Part shown: positions 62,389 through 64,000 of the stretch, in pieces
Layout of the letters: every line of letters starts with the position of its first letter
How positions within the stretch are numbered: position 1 is the first letter of the stretch
Source: Rossellomorea vietnamensis
Lineage (GTDB): Bacteria > Bacillota > Bacilli > Bacillales > Bacillaceae_B
Length of the DNA stretch: 64,000 nucleotides
Direction of reading: 5' to 3'
Assembly: GCF_008180615.1 (NCBI RefSeq)
Contig: NZ_VTEH01000022.1
Coordinates: 1-64,000 of the forward strand
Notes under the pieces: model-generated
What the model was told of the DNA's origin: nothing
The model's input: the letters and a program-made list of their open reading frames with translations, nothing else
Database searches by the model: none
Translations under genes and position numbers: made by a program

Positions 62389-63138
62389 TTATGGTATTAA
62401 CGTTGTCTTTGTGTTCCCATTCGCGATCATTTCAGACACACTTATGAAATCACCTTTTGATTTGAGCGATTTAACAATTTCCGGCAGGGCCTTTTCCGTC
62501 TGTTTAGCAGAATCAGAAGCGTGAAGGAGGACGATGTCCCCTTTCTTAGCAGCAGAAACATTCTCTACAATTTGCTCAACTCCAGGATTTGTCCAGTCCT
62601 GGGAATTCACACTCCAGTGAACGACTGTATATCCCAGTTTATCTGCTATAGATATAACCCTTTTATCAAAATGGCCGGTCGGCATCCTGAGAAGCTTTAC
62701 ATCTTTAACATTAAGCTTCGTAAAGACCTCTTGTGCTTTCTGTAAATCCTGAACCACCTTTGCGTCTTCCATATCACTGTAATCTTTATAAGCATATCCC
62801 AGGCTGCCGATTTCATATCCCTGCTTGTTGATCTTCTCAACAATATCCGGGTGTCTTTCTGCCCAAGCACCTGATAAAAAGAAGGTAGCTGATTGAACTC
62901 CCTGTTTTTCAAGTTCATCAAGAATCGGCTCTGCTTTCTCATCGCCCCATCCTACATTGAATGTAAGCGAAACACCTTTATCCCCTTTATATATGGCCTT
63001 GGGTCCATCATCTGTCGAAAAGACAGGTAAAGCAGAAAGACTTCCTGTAAAAATAAATAGAGCGGTGAAGAATGATATAACCAGAATAAGAATGCCTTGT
63101 TTAACTTTTCGGCCATTTAATGTGTAAAAAACATTCAT
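62389..63138 (-). CDS. pdaB: Polysaccharide deacetylase-family sporulation protein PdaB
   Basis: PdaB is needed to keep spores intact after release; its substrate is unproven. The 249-aa protein has an N-terminal membrane anchor (about 15-37) and a NodB-fold domain. The usual catalytic TFDDG reads LTFNVGWGDE and the HxxxH metal motif is replaced by GSLGYAYKDY, so activity is doubtful. The stretch SVNSQDWTNPGVEQIVENV and the LLHASDSAKQT end match PdaB. TTGGAGGGATAGT precedes the ATG. It converges with kbaA. Confidence 0.93.
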   Translation of the reverse strand: MNVFYTLNGRKVKQGILILVISFFTALFIFTGSLSALPVFSTDDGPKAIYKGDKGVSLTFNVGWGDEKAEPILDELEKQGVQSATFFLSGAWAERHPDIVEKINKQGYEIGSLGYAYKDYSDMEDAKVVQDLQKAQEVFTKLNVKDVKLLRMPTGHFDKRVISIADKLGYTVVHWSVNSQDWTNPGVEQIVENVSAAKKGDIVLLHASDSAKQTEKALPEIVKSLKSKGDFISVSEMIANGNTKTTLIP

Positions 63139-63277
63139 ACTATCCCTCCAAGAGACGATTTCCTAATTTAACATATGCATGTCCGAAGAAAAAATATTAC
63201 AGAAAAAGTGAAATGGTGATTATAAATTGGGCTCTTTTGGAAAAAACTACAAGTACAACATAGAAGGGGTGAATGTT

Positions 63278-63505
63278 TTGCTGGGCTTCCTTATAAATGA
63301 AAGAGAGAGACAGGAAATTGAATATTTGTTAAAGAGAGAAATGGATGAAATACTATTTGATTTAAAAGATTCCAGGATCGATCACATAGTAAAAAGAGCT
63401 ATGGATGAGAGATATAAAATTTTATTCACTTTATTTAAAAGGGTTGCCTCGAAAAAAGAATGCCTTAAATACATGAAGACTACGAAAGTTCAGCAGGAAA
63501 GATAG
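63278..63505 (+). CDS. Small conserved hypothetical protein
   Basis: The 75-aa product starts at TTG 63278 (MLGFLINERERQEIEYLLKR), chosen because AAGGGGTGA lies 5 bases upstream; the longer frame from 63227 has no ribosome-binding site. It is charged and helical, with the segment DLKDSRIDHIVKRAMDERY. I believe similar short proteins occur beside rRNA operons in other Bacillaceae, but I know of no function. No signal or membrane span is visible. Confidence 0.7.
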   Translation: MLGFLINERERQEIEYLLKREMDEILFDLKDSRIDHIVKRAMDERYKILFTLFKRVASKKECLKYMKTTKVQQER

Positions 63506-63561
63506 AATAACGGGATTAGAACTGGACAAGCCTGGGTCAATAATTTTTTTGTGAAGAACCG

Positions 63562-63590
63562 TTGACTTTCAATCGGTATCCTGATATATT
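63562..63590 (+). promoter_or_regulatory. rRNA operon promoter P1
   Basis: TTGACT (63562-63567) and TATATT (63585-63590) are 17 bp apart. It is the upstream member of the usual tandem Bacillus rRNA promoters. Confidence 0.8.
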
Positions 63591-63655
63591 ATTAAACGTC
63601 GCTGTTTTACGGCAGTGACTCACAAAAAACATCTTTAAAAACTTCAAAAAAGTTG

Positions 63656-63684
63656 TTGACTCAACTTGTTGAAAGTGGTAAGAT
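63656..63684 (+). promoter_or_regulatory. rRNA operon promoter P2
   Basis: TTGACT (63656-63661) and TAAGAT (63679-63684) are 17 bp apart. The leader downstream has the Bacillus pre-16S sequence CCTTGAAAACTGAACAAAAC. Confidence 0.8.
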
Positions 63685-63827
63685 AATTAAGTCGCCAAAA
63701 ACGAGCGGCGCAGATTGAACCTTGAAAACTGAACAAAACAAACAAAACGTCAACGTAAATCTAGTAAGGACATGTTTCTTACAAAGTTGCTAATACTTTA
63801 AAAATAGCAAATGAGCAAGTCAAACTT

Positions 63828-64000
<173 letters not shown>

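Overview
The window is chromosomal DNA from a low-to-moderate G+C, endospore-forming Bacillaceae bacterium close to Bacillus. The case rests on gene order and gene content. The run ctsR-mcsA-mcsB-clpC-radA-disA-yacL-ispD-ispF-gltX-cysE-cysS-mrnC-rlmB-rae1-sigH, then secE-nusG-rplKAJL-ybxB-rpoBC-ybxF-rpsLG-fusA-tuf, the S10/spc/alpha ribosomal cluster, ecfA1-ecfA2-ecfT-truA-rplM-rpsI, and ybaK-cwlD-salA-gerD-kbaA-pdaB matches the B. subtilis order. Sporulation genes (sigH, kbaA, gerD, cwlD, pdaB) and a cysteine T-box agree. I cannot name the species from sequence alone.

Layout. 1-280 is the end of one rRNA operon (23S 3' end and 5S). 280-1980 is a non-coding scar: two extra copies of the 5S 3' half with its terminator, an array of a 53-bp repeat, and a decayed CPBP-type membrane protease gene. 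1981-6524 is the CtsR heat-shock operon. 6910-11965 holds DNA repair, c-di-AMP and isoprenoid genes. 12186-18700 holds gltX, a Cys T-box, cysE-cysS and RNA-processing genes, ending in sigH. 18786-35735 carries secretion, transcription and early translation genes. 35760-37080 is a gene-free gap filled by a regular 52-bp array and an AT-rich stretch before the S10 promoters. 37081-52015 is the ribosomal protein cluster with secY, adk, map, infA and rpoA. 52016-57471 carries the ECF transporter energising module, truA and rplM-rpsI. 57541-63505 is a sporulation/germination group interrupted by a second, larger array of the 53-bp repeat. 63562-64000 is the promoter region and 5' end of another rRNA operon in the same orientation.

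Nearly all genes are on the plus strand, co-directional with the rRNA operons; only gerD and pdaB are on the minus strand. The genes are conserved and intact. The unusual material is all intergenic: two arrays of one 53-bp repeat family 57 kb apart, a separate 52-bp array with palindromes at its unit junctions, duplicated 5S tails, several large palindromic elements of Bacillaceae repeat type, and a multi-hairpin RNA candidate with a U-tract between rplQ and ecfA1. I found no phage, insertion sequence, toxin-antitoxin pair or CRISPR array.
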